NCBI GenBank assembly: GCA_013398295.1 | Contig: VZSF01006826.1 | Location: 1-64,000 of the forward strand | Origin: Chionis minor | Lineage: Eukaryota > Chordata > Aves > Charadriiformes > Chionididae | Direction: 5' to 3' | DNA length: 64,000 nucleotides | Part shown: positions 1-11,887 of the stretch, piece after piece | Layout of the letters: the number at the start of each line of letters is the position of its first letter | How positions within the stretch are numbered: position 1 is the stretch's first letter | Made by a program: the position numbers and the translations under genes | Notes under the pieces: generated by a model | Databases searched by the model: none | Told to the model about the DNA's origin: nothing | The model's input: only the letters and a program-made list of their open reading frames with translations

Positions 1-330
1 GACGCCGAAGGCGGAACGTTTTGGGCTATAGTGAGGCGGTTTGGTCAATAAAACCCATTACACGTTAATAGCACCTTTATCCAACGATGGCACCGGCAGC
101 GGGGCGGAAACTTTTATTCCAGGCTCTTGCGAGAAGAAGACGGGAGAAGGGACGTGCGCGGGGCGGCGCAGGGAATGGGAAGTGGAGCGGGCAGAGCTGG
201 GAGCCGGGAGCCAAAGCCCGATCCCGCCCGCTCCCCTCCGCTCGTCCCCCCGCCGCAGCGGCACCCGCGGGCCGGGAGTGCCCGCGCATCGGCCACCGAA
301 CGCCAACCGAAAACCATTGGGGCAACGTTT
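1..330. other. GC-rich, CpG-rich stretch
   Basis: The first 330 bases carry many CG dinucleotides and G/C runs, with short overlapping open frames on both strands that look like no known protein. It may be the edge of a CpG island whose gene lies to the left of the window. No splice signal or known coding word was seen. Confidence 0.35.
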
Positions 331-3300
331 TTACTGGGGCGTAAAAGTTGGCTGAGCGGTTATCGCCATTTCACGATGAAACGTCGCGGCGTTTCCATGG
401 AATGGAAGCGAACGTGGGCCTGAGTGGGGCCGTGCTGGTCTGTAACCAGTGCGTTATCCAAAGTAACCCCCCGGCAGGAGGAATAGCTCGAGCCAGTGTT
501 TTCTGGAGAACTTTGCACTTTCGTGCTGGTCACGGTGCCATTGCACCGGGCCAGAGCGGCGCGGGGGACACAGCGCTGCGGGCGATGATGCCCCCGGTGC
601 TGCTCGGCTCCGGCAGCGCTCACAGCCCACCTCCTTCCCACCCGCCTCGTCCCGGAGAGCCGCGGGCGTCACCCGCGTACGCGGAAGGCCAAGGACCCTC
701 CTTGCTGGTCGCTTTGCCCGAGCAGCCTGGTGAAACGCCCCACTCCTCTGAGGGGGGAAAGGCCAATGGGGCATTACCGGGTGCCCCAGTGCCTCCCAGC
801 AAAGCCTGTTCCCACTGGAATGTGGTCAGCATGGGCTCCACCAACAGGCCTGAGGCACTGCGGAGATTTCTTACTCTTCCCGATCAGGAGATTGTCTCCA
901 ACTCTACGTTCTCCCAAAAAATGCGCTTAAAAACCTGAGGGAGGTACAACAAGCCTGTGCGGTTATTCAGTCAGTGACGTGGTACCTTTGGCAGGACCAC
1001 TGTCCCCTGCCACTAAAGTGTCTCCAGTTGCATAAGGGCTCTTTTTTTGGTCCTATTTCTTTTAAACCTAGGAAACTTCTGAAAAGCGAGCAACTAGCAC
1101 ATGGGACGAGCAACCCAGCAGAGAAAAAACCCACACAGGATGTGTTAAAACCCCCAAGCCCCCAGGGTCTGCTTGAAATACAGCTAAGCTGCAGGAAAGC
1201 CGGGAGGCTGAAATCCTTTCTCCACCTTGTTCCTGTGGCCCTTGGTCCACCAGGACCTCACCAGCGGGCGCAGGAGCAGCCGCCAGCGTGATCTTTGCAG
1301 GACCCAGATGCTACGCAGGAGAGGAGCGAGGGGACGCTGAGCTATTTGGAGAACTGACTCCGAAAATGCGTGGCGCCCTTTGCAGCTGAAGTTTAAAGCC
1401 GAAGTTTCTCTTCCTTCCTCTGTGTGCAGGACGAGTGATAAATCCAGCCGTTCTCCGCGACCAGGATCTGCGAGCCCCGAGCAGCAGTGGTTCCCATGCG
1501 ACAGCACAGGCTTGGCAGCGCCGGCTTCAAGCAGGGTGGTATACGCAGGGAAAGGGAACAGTGCTTTTTTCCTGCCCGGTCGAACCGTACCTGTTGGTAT
1601 ATCCATGAAGGTGAGCCGGGTGGATAAACTGCGCTCGCCGTCGTGTTTCTGGAGTGCCCCAGGCAGAGAGGAAGCCCCTCTGGAGGGTCGGGGCTCGGCA
1701 CGGGAGTCCCCATAAACCTGCCTGAAACAAATACCAATCGTGGGTGATGCAGCAGAAGAGAACAGAGCTAAAAGAAATAACCTGAAGAGCTACAACCCTG
1801 GAAGCCTGCAATGTGCACCCTCCCATCCTAGCAGACCCCTGCTTTAGCACCCTGGCAATACCGGCTGCGCACTCCTGTAGGACTGAGGAATAAGCTTTCC
1901 CGGCTGCCTAGGCAGCATTCAGATGGGAAACCACTCATGGAAGGAAGTGTTTATGAGACCACCACTGGGCCACTGTCAAATGAGAGGTTAGCAAACACCT
2001 TACTTACCCAGCAGAACAGAAGAGCTGGAAAAATAGGGATGCCTCCCAGATTTCACTAAAGAGACCGTCCCGGGGGCTGTGCCATGTTTTACAATGCAGT
2101 TGCACCCTCCGTTTGGTCACTCGCTGAAGTTTGCACTTGGTGGGGAGAAAGATGCAGCCCCATGCAGGACTGTACTTTTTTTTTTTTTTTTTTAAATAAG
2201 TGAATAAGTGGGTTTGTGGCAGAAAGCACATGACAGCCTGCTCAGTGCTGCACGCTCGCTCTGGCGCCCCATCGCTTGCCCTAGGGGTTAGCAGTTCGCC
2301 TTCATTATTAGCCCATTTCTCTGCTTCCCACAGGGGCTGTGGTGCAGAAGTGCCCCTGTCGGATGAGACTTCCCCAGACTCCGTTAAGCAGAGCCGAGCA
2401 TCACCGAGCGTCGCTCCGGAAGCGCAAAGGGTTGTCTCTCCCCTCCCTCCAGAGCTGCACTGCGCTGCTCCCCGCCTGGAAGGCAAAGGCAGCTCCTGTT
2501 CCTGCCAAAGTGCCCCCTAAAAATGCCATTTTTAGTGAAGTCCTCCCCTCTGCCGTGAGCCCCTGCCCACGGGAGGGTAACTGGAGCGCTGCTGGGCGCC
2601 AGAGCGAGGTACGTTCAACAGGACTGACACCCGGAGCAGGGAGAGGAAGAGACTGGAAGTCATGCAGTTTCAGGAGCTGTGTGTGTGTTGCTGCTGTGGT
2701 GTTCCCTGTGTAAGGAGAATAATTGAGCAGGGATGCTCAGGGCTGGTTCTGCGCGGGGCGAGGAGCGGAGCCCCTCGGAGCACTGCCGCAAGCGCCTGCC
2801 CAAAACCTGCTCCTGCCCGCAGCTCCCCACCGTGAGGCTGCAGGGAAAATCCCCGCCGGCCAGAAGCGGGCTGTCCGGCCACGCAGCCTTCGCCCGAGCG
2901 CTCAGCCAAGGCCTGCCCATCCCGGGGACGGGACGGCTGCCGCAGGGCAGAGGCTGTGTCTCCCCGGGACTGGAGAAGCTGTCCGGAGGCTGGGCTGGGG
3001 GCACGGAGACCCCCATCCTGGCCCGCGCTTGCTGGCCGCCGAAGCCCTTTCTAAAATCCGCCCCGCTCAGCAGCGTGCTTTGTGGGTGTACGGGTGTAAA
3101 ACGTACCATCACACACGCATTGAACGCTTGCGCTTCCTGAAGAAACAGGCTACGTGAATGAACCCCCCCATTTTAATTAGTTGTTCTTTAATAGCCCCCA
3201 ACCCATTCCCACCGCCGTGCCCGGTCCCCGTTAGACTTGGCTGAAGCCGCACTGCACCTCCAGCAAGCCAGCAGCAGACCGACAGCTTCACAGCGTTCAG

Positions 3301-6300
3301 GAGGCAAATACGTGGACAAAATTAGCGCTGAAGTTTAACGATTTATCAGCTGCTTTTTGGGGAAGGTGGAGGTGAGGCCACCTCCTCTCTTCCAGGTGTT
3401 TGGAATGGGGAAACATCTGGAGCACGGGCAGGTTGAGGGTGGAGGACTGTGTGCTCCAGAGCCGTACAAGAGCGGAAAGCATGACAAAGCCATCTGCAGA
3501 GCTCCCTCCCTTTTCAGACACTAATTTATTCTGAAGTGGGGCCTTTCCTTGTCCCTTTCTCAAAGGGATGAGGGAAAAAAAAAAATAAAGCTAATTGCTG
3601 ATTACAGAACACTATGGCTGCGTGTCTGCTGTTCTTCAACCTGTCAGCACAGACGAGACGTGGGGTTTGGTTTTTTCCTTCCCTCATTAACTAGGAAGAA
3701 CAAACCACCGAAGCCCCAAAACGGCATCTTCCTGCCCCAGCTTCTGGCCTGGGTTTTTTGGGAAAGGGGCGACATCTGGGGCTGTTCTGCTACCTACTGC
3801 CTGAATAGCGGCAGGAGCGGGATCTGCTGTTCCCACACTTCCCATCTCATTATCTGGCCACGGCAGCGACTTGCTGAGGTTGTCCCTGTGGGCACAAGAG
3901 GCTGTAAAGCCCCCCAGCTGTAGGAGGAGCTGGGGCAGCTCCAGCAGGGGCCGGGTAGCAGCAGGGATTAAGGGCTGGATTTTCTCTCGTCGCACCCCGC
4001 AGCTTAACAGGTATTGGGGCGGGGGGGACAGGCACAACGGAACCGGCGCTAAAAGGTAAAGGAAGGGAAAAGAGGATTTCACCACGAAATTCGGGTGTAC
4101 TGGGGGAAAAGGACGTTACATTTCTTGACTCGTAGTTTCAGGAGTAAAAGCTGGATTTGTCCCGCAGGAGCATAACAGCAAAGAGGCTGGGGAAGAGCCC
4201 CAGCATCCCCCTGCTCGCAGGCCGGGAGAAGGGGGGTTTGCACCCCCAGAGCAGCGCTCAGAGCTCTTCCCGCCTTCAGGAACAACTGTGGCAAGTTTCA
4301 AAAAGGTCACAGGAAAAAAAAAAAAAAAGAGAAAATCCCCCAGCTGTGCTGCAAGGCCAGGGAAAGGAAGCCTGGAGCTGGGGTGTCCGTGCTGGCGGGA
4401 GGCTGTTGGCACCCCTTCCCGGTAGAGGCGGGAGGCAGCCGGGAGAGCTTCCCGCAAACCTCCCCGGCGCTTGCCAACGGGCACGGAAGCTTTAGCAGCA
4501 GCCACAAACCCGGTGAGCTCACGCACGGAAAGCGACAGCTCACAGCCGTCCGGAGGATTCTGCGCTGCCCGGTTCCCCGGCCGGGCCGTGGGGAAGGACA
4601 CGGCTGCAGGGAAGAGCGCGGCACACCTTCACCTGGGAGCCAGTCCCCTCCTCCCCAGGCAGCCTCCATGGCCACGGAGCCCGGCATCCCGGCGGCCGTG
4701 CCTCTGCGTGGCTCCTGCCCGCTTGCAGTGACAGGGCTGGGTTACACCGTCTTCAGCACGTGCCAGCTGCGTCCCCGGCGCTTCCCTCCTTCTCCAGGCG
4801 TCTCCTCAAATGGCCTCGCACCAAGGAGGCATCTCCAAATCCAAATCAGCTGAGTTAGCCCATCCCGCCCCATGCCTCAGCGTTAAAAGTGCTTGTGCTG
4901 TGCTGGCCCTCCTGGTAAAAGAGAAGGTTTTTAGTGGTCCCTCTCCTTTTCTCCCCCCGCCCTGTCCAGGGCTAAGCCAGTAAATAGGAAAGGCCAGCGG
5001 AATCCCTGGTGGAGCTCCCTTAACTGACTTTGAATTATATTACACCAAAAAAGCAAATTGGCTGTCAGTATTTAGGCGCGCAGCGTACCAGCTGTGGTTA
5101 CACAGCCAGCTTCCTTTGAGATTTCTGTTTAAACATCAGCTTTTGCTCATTTGTAGCCGGGTGAAATATTTCCCCTTTTCCAGCGAAAGGAGCCCGGAGG
5201 GATCGGGGCTGGATGAGAGGGGTCTGCCAGCACAGAGGTGTCCTACCTGGTCTCGTCGCCAGCCTGGAAAAACGGCAAATAAAAAGAACTGTGTTTGTGT
5301 CTCAGGGAATCATCTGCAGGCTTTTACCTTTGTTACTGCTATGAAGGTTTAGTTTGTTGGGTTTTTTTTTTAGTTTTAGAAAAGTTCAGGCTGTTTTTGT
5401 CAGACACTATCATTACCGATGAACAGAGCCAGGGAAGTTCAGCCCACGTGCACTGCGAAAGAAGGAGCATCGCTGTGTTGTATTTCCTATTTCCCCCCTC
5501 GTCTTAAGAGTTTAAAGTGCTGGAGTGAGGAAGCACCGTGAGCCAAATTTATTGATGGAGAGAAAAATCGGAGGGATGATGAATTCTGCTCGAGATGAGC
5601 TTGGAGGGGGGACCAGCACAGCCAGGAAGTGGGACCTGGATTAAATTAAAGCAGAAAATCCCAGGAATAAGAGTTGAAAATATAGCTAAGTGTTATCATG
5701 GACAGAGGTGAATGTAGGTGTGTGCTTAAGTATGTTGCAAAGTAAGGATTAAAACTGAGGACTCGGCTTTAAGAGCTGGATCGTGGCAGTGCTAGTGAAA
5801 AATTCATATGCACGGGAAGAATAAAATGTTATGCCTTACGTTCCCTAGGTAGCCATTACTTTATGAAGTGTGATTCACAAAAACAGGGAGGCTGGAGAAA
5901 TCCGAACGCAAAACACATGTCCCAAAAAGACAGGATGGGAAAGCAAACAGTAATTATGTGACCAGCTGCGCGCGGCGATGCTGAGGGCTGGGGTTTCGGC
6001 GGGCTGCGAGCGCTGGTGCAGCTGCGTGCGGCGGCTGCGCCGGGCAGGGCTGCGGCCACCGGCGCCGTCCCCTGACCCCACGGCCGGCTGCTGGCTGGCA
6101 GCGCCTTCCCCACGCTCGGCTTGGGTGAGCCAGGGGGAACAGAACCATCGCTCTGCCTGCGGCTCCAAACATTGGCTTTTTTCCTCGCGCTGAACTAATA
6201 CAGGAAACCGAGTAAGAAATCCCGAAGGCACGGGCTCGGGCCGGTCTGTATTTCCATGGGAAACAGCTGCATCGCCAGTAAAAAAGTCATCCCCCGTCTC

Positions 6301-9061
6301 TTTGCATCCCTCAGGTGGACAGGAGCTCGTGCCAGCGCATGGAGGTGACAGGGACATTCCTTGGAGTCGCTGTGGACGTGTGGCTGCTCCTGAGGCTCCC
6401 GGGCGGTTGCATCAACCCAACCCGTTTTGCTGGCTGGGCCGCCGGGGAGGTGATGTGATGTCCCGGGGGAAAGCGGGGAGGAAAAGGGGTGGCAGGTTTG
6501 GAAACCACCGCAGCCGGCTCCTCTGCACCCTGGCCGCTGCGTGCTGGCTCCTCGGGCGTAAAACAGGGAAGATGGGGTTGTTCTGCTCGCTGGAGGTGTT
6601 GCTCAAGCAGCTGGATATCCACGTACGGCGCTGACACTGCTGCCCGGGCCAGGCAGGAGCTCGGAGCGGGCGAGGGAGCCCCGGGACACACGGAGAGCAG
6701 GAGGGGAGGCTGGACGGGGGATGAAGCCCCCTCCACACCCCCACACCAGCCCCGGCACCTGCAACCCCCGCGCTCTGGTGGCCCAGGCAAAGGCGGAATC
6801 GTGGTGTTATGGTTTGAGAAACCATCAGTGACTTATTGTCGTTCAGACAATTATTCTCTCACCCGATGACTCCTCCCCTCCTGGGAAGGGGAATAGGGAA
6901 AAAAACCAAGGAAACCCAAGGGCTGAAATATAAACAGATTTAACAGAATAAGACCAGATAATTAACATTAGTAACACTAAAGAACAAATGTTGTTCCCCA
7001 CACCAATACAGAATACACAAGGATTACACTCAGCCCATTCTGTCCGTAGGAAGCCGGGCGCTCCCAGCAGGGACAGCCAGTGTGGGACACTGGGAATGCT
7101 GCGGGAGGAAGGGAAGGGCTCAGGGCTCCGGCACCAGGGCAAGGAGTTCTCAGCATCGCTGCCATCACGGGAGACAGAGAGAGCTCCTCGGCAAACTGTC
7201 TAATTTCTATGGAATGTGCCGTTCATGGCATGAAATAACCCCGTTGGCAGCTTGGGGCAAGTGCCTGGGTCTGGCTGCTCCTCATCCCTGCACCTGGAGA
7301 GCTCGGAAACACCGAGACCTTGAAACCCCCCCACCCTGGCTGGCTGTGAAGGAAATGTTTTCACCAGTTCAGGCACTGGAGTCTTCTGAAAGTGCAGTTT
7401 TCCCAAGCATTAGAAGAGAAATCAGTCCTGTGTTGCTCAAACCAGGACACGTGGGTTCAGGAGTCAAAGGAAAACAGCAGGATTGCGTGGGGGTTGGGAG
7501 CATCCCTGCTCTCCCCACGGACACTTCTGCACAAGCAACGGACACCGAGGAGCACGGTGCCTTGGGCCCGCAGCCGGGATACTCGATTTAATAACCGAGC
7601 GGTTTGAGCTGCTGAGGCACATCATCCCTCCCAGGTCCTTCTGCTCTGACTCGCATCAGTATCAATCTGGGCTGCGTTCTCCAACCTGACACGAGTGTCA
7701 TCACCGTCAAGACTCGTACTCATAAAAGCCACCTCAAATATTACAAGCTGGCCGGGAATTCTGTGGCCTCTGCAGAAACAGCCCTTCTGTTATCCTAATT
7801 TTCAGGTTCATCGAAAGGAGCTGTTGTGCACAACCTCGCTCGTTTGCGGTGAATCCAGCTGCAAACGACCGGCGTTGTGAATTGGCGCCTAAGCGAAGCA
7901 AACGCAGGCGAAAAGGAAGATAATGTTTCTCAAAATGGACTTTGCTCATTTATTTTATCATTCGCAGCTTCGTTTGAATTATTTATGATAATACTTCGTG
8001 GTGGCGTCTGTAGTGTATGTTGGGAAAATAATGAAATCCAATTCTCCTGAGACCTCCCTCTGTTAAATCTCTGCAGCAAGGTGAGGAGCCTGCCAGGTTG
8101 TGGGCAGGAGCCTGCCAGGTTTTTGCCAGCGCAGTCGGGAGGTTCCCTGGTAGTTAGAAGCGGTTTCTGGTTCTCGGTCACTCCGCATCCGCGCGCGTTC
8201 GTTGCTCCGTGGCCACCTGAGACACAGGCCCTCTGGCGCGGGATATCCCACCGCCGGCGCCTGCACAGGAGCTGGTTTTCCCCCAAGTCCAAGGTGACGT
8301 GGTACGGCTCCTTTAGTGCACCCTCAGGGAATAAAAGAAGCAGCTACATTAAAAACCTGAAACGGTGGGTTTCAGGCTCGAAGAAAGCCCGTTCCGGGGT
8401 TTTGCATGTCGTGACATTCGCGATACTGCTGCGTTGGATGAGAGCAGGGATGCTATTTCCCCAGTTTACTGATTCTGCTGAGTTTCAGACCGCTGGGCAC
8501 GCAGGGAATGCGTTTGTCGCTAGCTCGTTCTTACTCATGGGTTAATTCTTCAGGCCTTGCGACTGAAGGTGGCTCCTCAGCCTTTACTAAGCAGTTCAGC
8601 CCCAAAAGTGTTTTATCGTGAACCCAGGACGTTCTTACCGGACAGATCTTCGCTCCGCACCACGCTTTAGACATGGGCAAAGATTTAAAATACAGTTGAC
8701 CCCGATCTCTGCTCACATTGCTGCCCTGCTTTAATTTGAGCAGATGAAGTGCAGTTTGGTCGGAAGATGCGCACATTTGGCCTGTGGTCACAGAACCTTG
8801 TTAACACGGACTCCACGACACCAGGCTTTTTGGAGCACAACCCCCGGTGCCTCCACCACGGAGCTGCCTTAAGCGCTTTATCTCTACTGATGCTCCTGAG
8901 GTACCTCAGCCTTGATGCCTTCGAGTTAAAGGTACATGGAAAAGCACCTGGGGGTACATTGGCAGGAGAAAATTAACCCCCATCACTCCCAGTGACCCTT
9001 GGTGGTCGCACCCGACAGAGGGTGCGAGGACCTTTGTGGAGAAGCGGTGCCAGTACCACTA
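331..9061. other. Intergenic stretch, no gene recognised
   Basis: Mixed GC content. Short open frames occur on both strands, but none shows a known protein family or a run of exons joined by consistent splice phases. The only clear structure is a poly-T tract at 2176-2193. Confidence 0.5.
2176..2193. repeat. Poly-T tract, 18 bases
   Basis: An uninterrupted run of 18 T followed by AAATAAG. It could be the A-tail of an old retrocopy inserted on the minus strand, but no source sequence is recognisable next to it. Confidence 0.8.
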
Positions 9062-9505
9062 AATCACAGAATCACAGAATGGTTTGGGTGGGAAGGGACC
9101 TTAAAGCCCACCCAGTGCCACCCCCTGCCCTGGGCAGGGACACCTCCCACCACACCAGGCTGCTCCCAGCCCCGTCCAACCTGGCCTTGAACCTCCAGGG
9201 ATGGGGCAGCCACAGCTGCTCTGGGCAACCCCGGCCAGGGGCTCCCCACCCTCACAGCCAGCAATTTCTGCCCAATATCTCATCTAAATCTCCCCTCTGC
9301 CAGTGTAAACCCATCATCCCTCATCCTGTGGCTCCACTCCCTGATCCCGAGTCCCTCCCCAGCTTTCCTGGAGCCCCTTTCAGACACTGGCCGGGGCTGG
9401 AAGGTCTCCCCGGAGCCTTCCCTTCTCCAGGCTGACCCCCCCAGCTCTCCCAGCCTGTCCTGCCAGCAGAGGGGCTCCAGCCCTCCCGGCATCTCCGGGG
9501 CCTCC
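9062..9505 (-). mobile_element. CR1 LINE fragment, 3' end, minus orientation
   Basis: Read on the minus strand, this ends with the typical CR1 3' terminus: a GGTCCCTTCC-type motif, then CCATTCTGTGATTCTGTGATT. This matches the short terminal repeats of CR1 elements in birds. Upstream (higher coordinates) it reads into the C-terminal ORF2 and 3' UTR region with the usual GGAGCCCCTCTGCTGG-like words. It is 5'-truncated, as most CR1 copies are. The upper boundary is approximate. Confidence 0.85.
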
Positions 9506-10590
9506 TTGCTTGTCTGCTTCCGTGCTACGGAGGGCTGGGACTCGCGGTGTTTAATGTCTGACACGCCACTGACAGAGGCCGAGATTGGGCAAACCTGGCT
9601 CTGCCCAGGCAAGTCCCGAAGGAAGCACTCGGGATCCTGGGCTCTGCCTGCCGCTCCCTGGGCTATAACAAATATCAGCCTATAGTCTATCAGAAATTTT
9701 AGTTTTATTTTAATTTGAAAGGGGGGTTGCCAGATGTTTGTGTTTCTGTAAGAAACTAGACCTTCCTTTGCATGCACCGTAACTTGCCCAAATGGGAAGC
9801 GCGAGTGATTTCTGTACTCCGCTGTTTCGAAACTCTTTCAGGTGTTTAAATTAACACACGTATCGCCGCCTTCCTCAGGCAGCTCTGTGAAAAGGTGTCT
9901 TTCTTGCACATCGTCTAGGAGGAATACAGATGTCCTGAGGAGGGTCCAGGATCAGCTGGGAAATTTGCTTTCCCCCTTTTTTTTTAACAGAGAGAAAAGG
10001 TGAAACACTGAGGTCAGAGTACTTCTGAGAGGTTTTTACGTGTAACACGAGGCAAATGCTAAGCAGAGCTTTTGCGGGCCACCTCTAAGGCTTTTTAAGA
10101 AAATAACCCCACTATAAAATGAAAATAAAACGTGAATGAAGTGTGTGCAGCTTAAATGTGGGGTGATGCGCAGCTCTGAAGTGATATTTGCCTTCAAAAC
10201 CCGTGATCGATCTGTCCAGTGTGCGCACTCCGAGGCGTGGCTGCGGTTCCCCTGAGAGCTCCGTCACGGTGTGTCACCTGCCCCTGCACATGAGCTGCTC
10301 CGCACGAAGCCGACCCGGCTCCGGGACAGCACTCCTCCTGCTCCGGCTTCATCTGCTGAATTACTGGGATGAAATCCTAAATGCAGAAGATTTGGCAGGG
10401 TAGATGGATGGGTCCAGCTTCGCCTTGGGTCTCCGGGCGGAGCGGGCAAGCGTGGCATGCAAACAATGTGGGTTTATAGAGAGAGTTTCAATAACGTTAT
10501 GTGCATGTCACTTCGCGTGTGTGTATATACCTGACTGTTGTAAATAGAACAAATTCTGACCCAGGAGTTGAAATAGATTTGCTCAGCAAA
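9506..10590. other. Intergenic stretch, nothing recognised
   Basis: AT-richer than its surroundings. No open frame resembles a known protein, and no repeat family was identified with confidence. Confidence 0.4.
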
Positions 10591-10742
10591 GGCTCACCAC
10601 TCCCCCCGGCTCTCTCCTGCTCCCCCCTGGCCAAAGGGGCTCGGCCCCTTCTCTGCCCCCTCCCCGCTGCATTGGGGCACCGCGGGGGCACCGGCACCGG
10701 GCAGGGCTGCGCCCCTCACTGGGCACAGAGGGGCATGGGGTG

Positions 10743-11392
10743 AGGGTGCTGGGGGGGACACAGGGAGGATGCTGGGGGGCACGGGATGGGGATGCTGGGA
10801 GGGACGGGATGGGGATGCCAGGGGGCANNNNNNNNNNNNNNNNNNNNNNNNNNNNNNNNNNNNNNNNNNNNNNNNNNNNNNNNNNNNNNNNNNNNNNNNN
10901 NNNNNNNNNNNNNNNNNNNNNNNNNNNNNNNNNNNNNNNNNNNNNNNNNNNNNNNNNNNNNNNNNNNNNNNNNNNNNNNNNNNNNNNNNNNNNNNNNNNN
11001 NNNNNNNNNNNNNNNNNNNNNNNNNNNNNNNNNNNNNNNNNNNNNNNNNNNNNNNNNNNNNNNNNNNNNNNNNNNNNNNNNNNNNNNNNNNNNNNNNNNN
11101 NNNNNNNNNNNNNNNNNNNNNNNNNNNNNNNNNNNNNNNNNNNNNNNNNNNNNNNNNNNNNNNNNNNNNNNNNNNNNNNNNNNNNNNNNNNNNNNNNNNN
11201 NNNNNNNNNNNNNNNNNNNNNNNNNNNNNNNNNNNNNNNNNNNNNNNNNNNNNNNNNNNNNNNNNNNNNNNNNNNNNNNNNNNNNNNNNGGAGGGACGGG
11301 ATGGGGATGCTGGGAAGGACGGGATGGGGATGCTGGGGGGACGGGATGGGGATGCCGGGGGGACGGGATGGGGATGCCGGAGGGACGGGTCC
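10743..11392. repeat. GC-rich minisatellite, unit about 21-23 bp, interrupted by gap
   Basis: Tandem copies of a unit close to GGGACGGGATGGGGATGCTG flank the run of N on both sides: about four on the left and about five on the right. The array therefore almost certainly continues through the gap. The longest open frames here only translate this repeat and the gap. Confidence 0.85.
10828..11289. other. Assembly gap (462 N)
   Basis: An uninterrupted run of N inside the minisatellite. The assembler probably failed on the GC-rich tandem repeat, so the true length is unknown. Confidence 0.98.
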
Positions 11393-11771
11393 GGCGGTGC
11401 CGGTGCAGGCGCCGGGAAGGGCCCGGGGGAGGCGCCGGGCCGGGGCGGGGAGAGCGCAGACAAAGAGGGGAAGGGGCGGAACCGGATCCGGGGGGGCGAT
11501 CGGCCGCTCGGGAGCGGGGCCGGGAGCGGCGGCGGCTGCGCTCCCTCCCGGGCCGGGGCGTCTGTGTTGCCCCGGCGCCTCGGGAAAAACAAAGTTTCTC
11601 TTCGAAATATCGTCCCCGTTTTTTGAGGGTGGGAATCCCCCGGGCACGTCTTGGGGAAAATGGGCCTCCAGCAGCCAGCCCGGGCCCGGGTTGAGGGGGG
11701 ACAGCCGCAGCGGGGGTCCCCTTCTCTGCCCGTCGCCAGCCCCCGGCAGCTCCGTGCGCTCGTCCCCGGCA

Positions 11772-11887
11772 GGAGCTCGGGTGGGTTTTCCCGGCTGGCG
11801 TCACGCGGTCCCACCGGTTATCCCGACGCAGGGAGCTCGGGTGGGTTTTCCCAGCTGGCGTCACACGGTCCCGCCAGTTATCCCGAC
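11772..11887. repeat. 60-bp tandem duplication, two copies
   Basis: The words GAGCTCGGGTGGGTTTTCCC, CTGGCGTCAC, CGGTCCC and GTTATCCCGAC recur at exactly 60-base spacing (first copy from 11772, second from 11832). There are a few mismatches, several of them CG to CA changes as expected from deamination. Confidence 0.85.
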
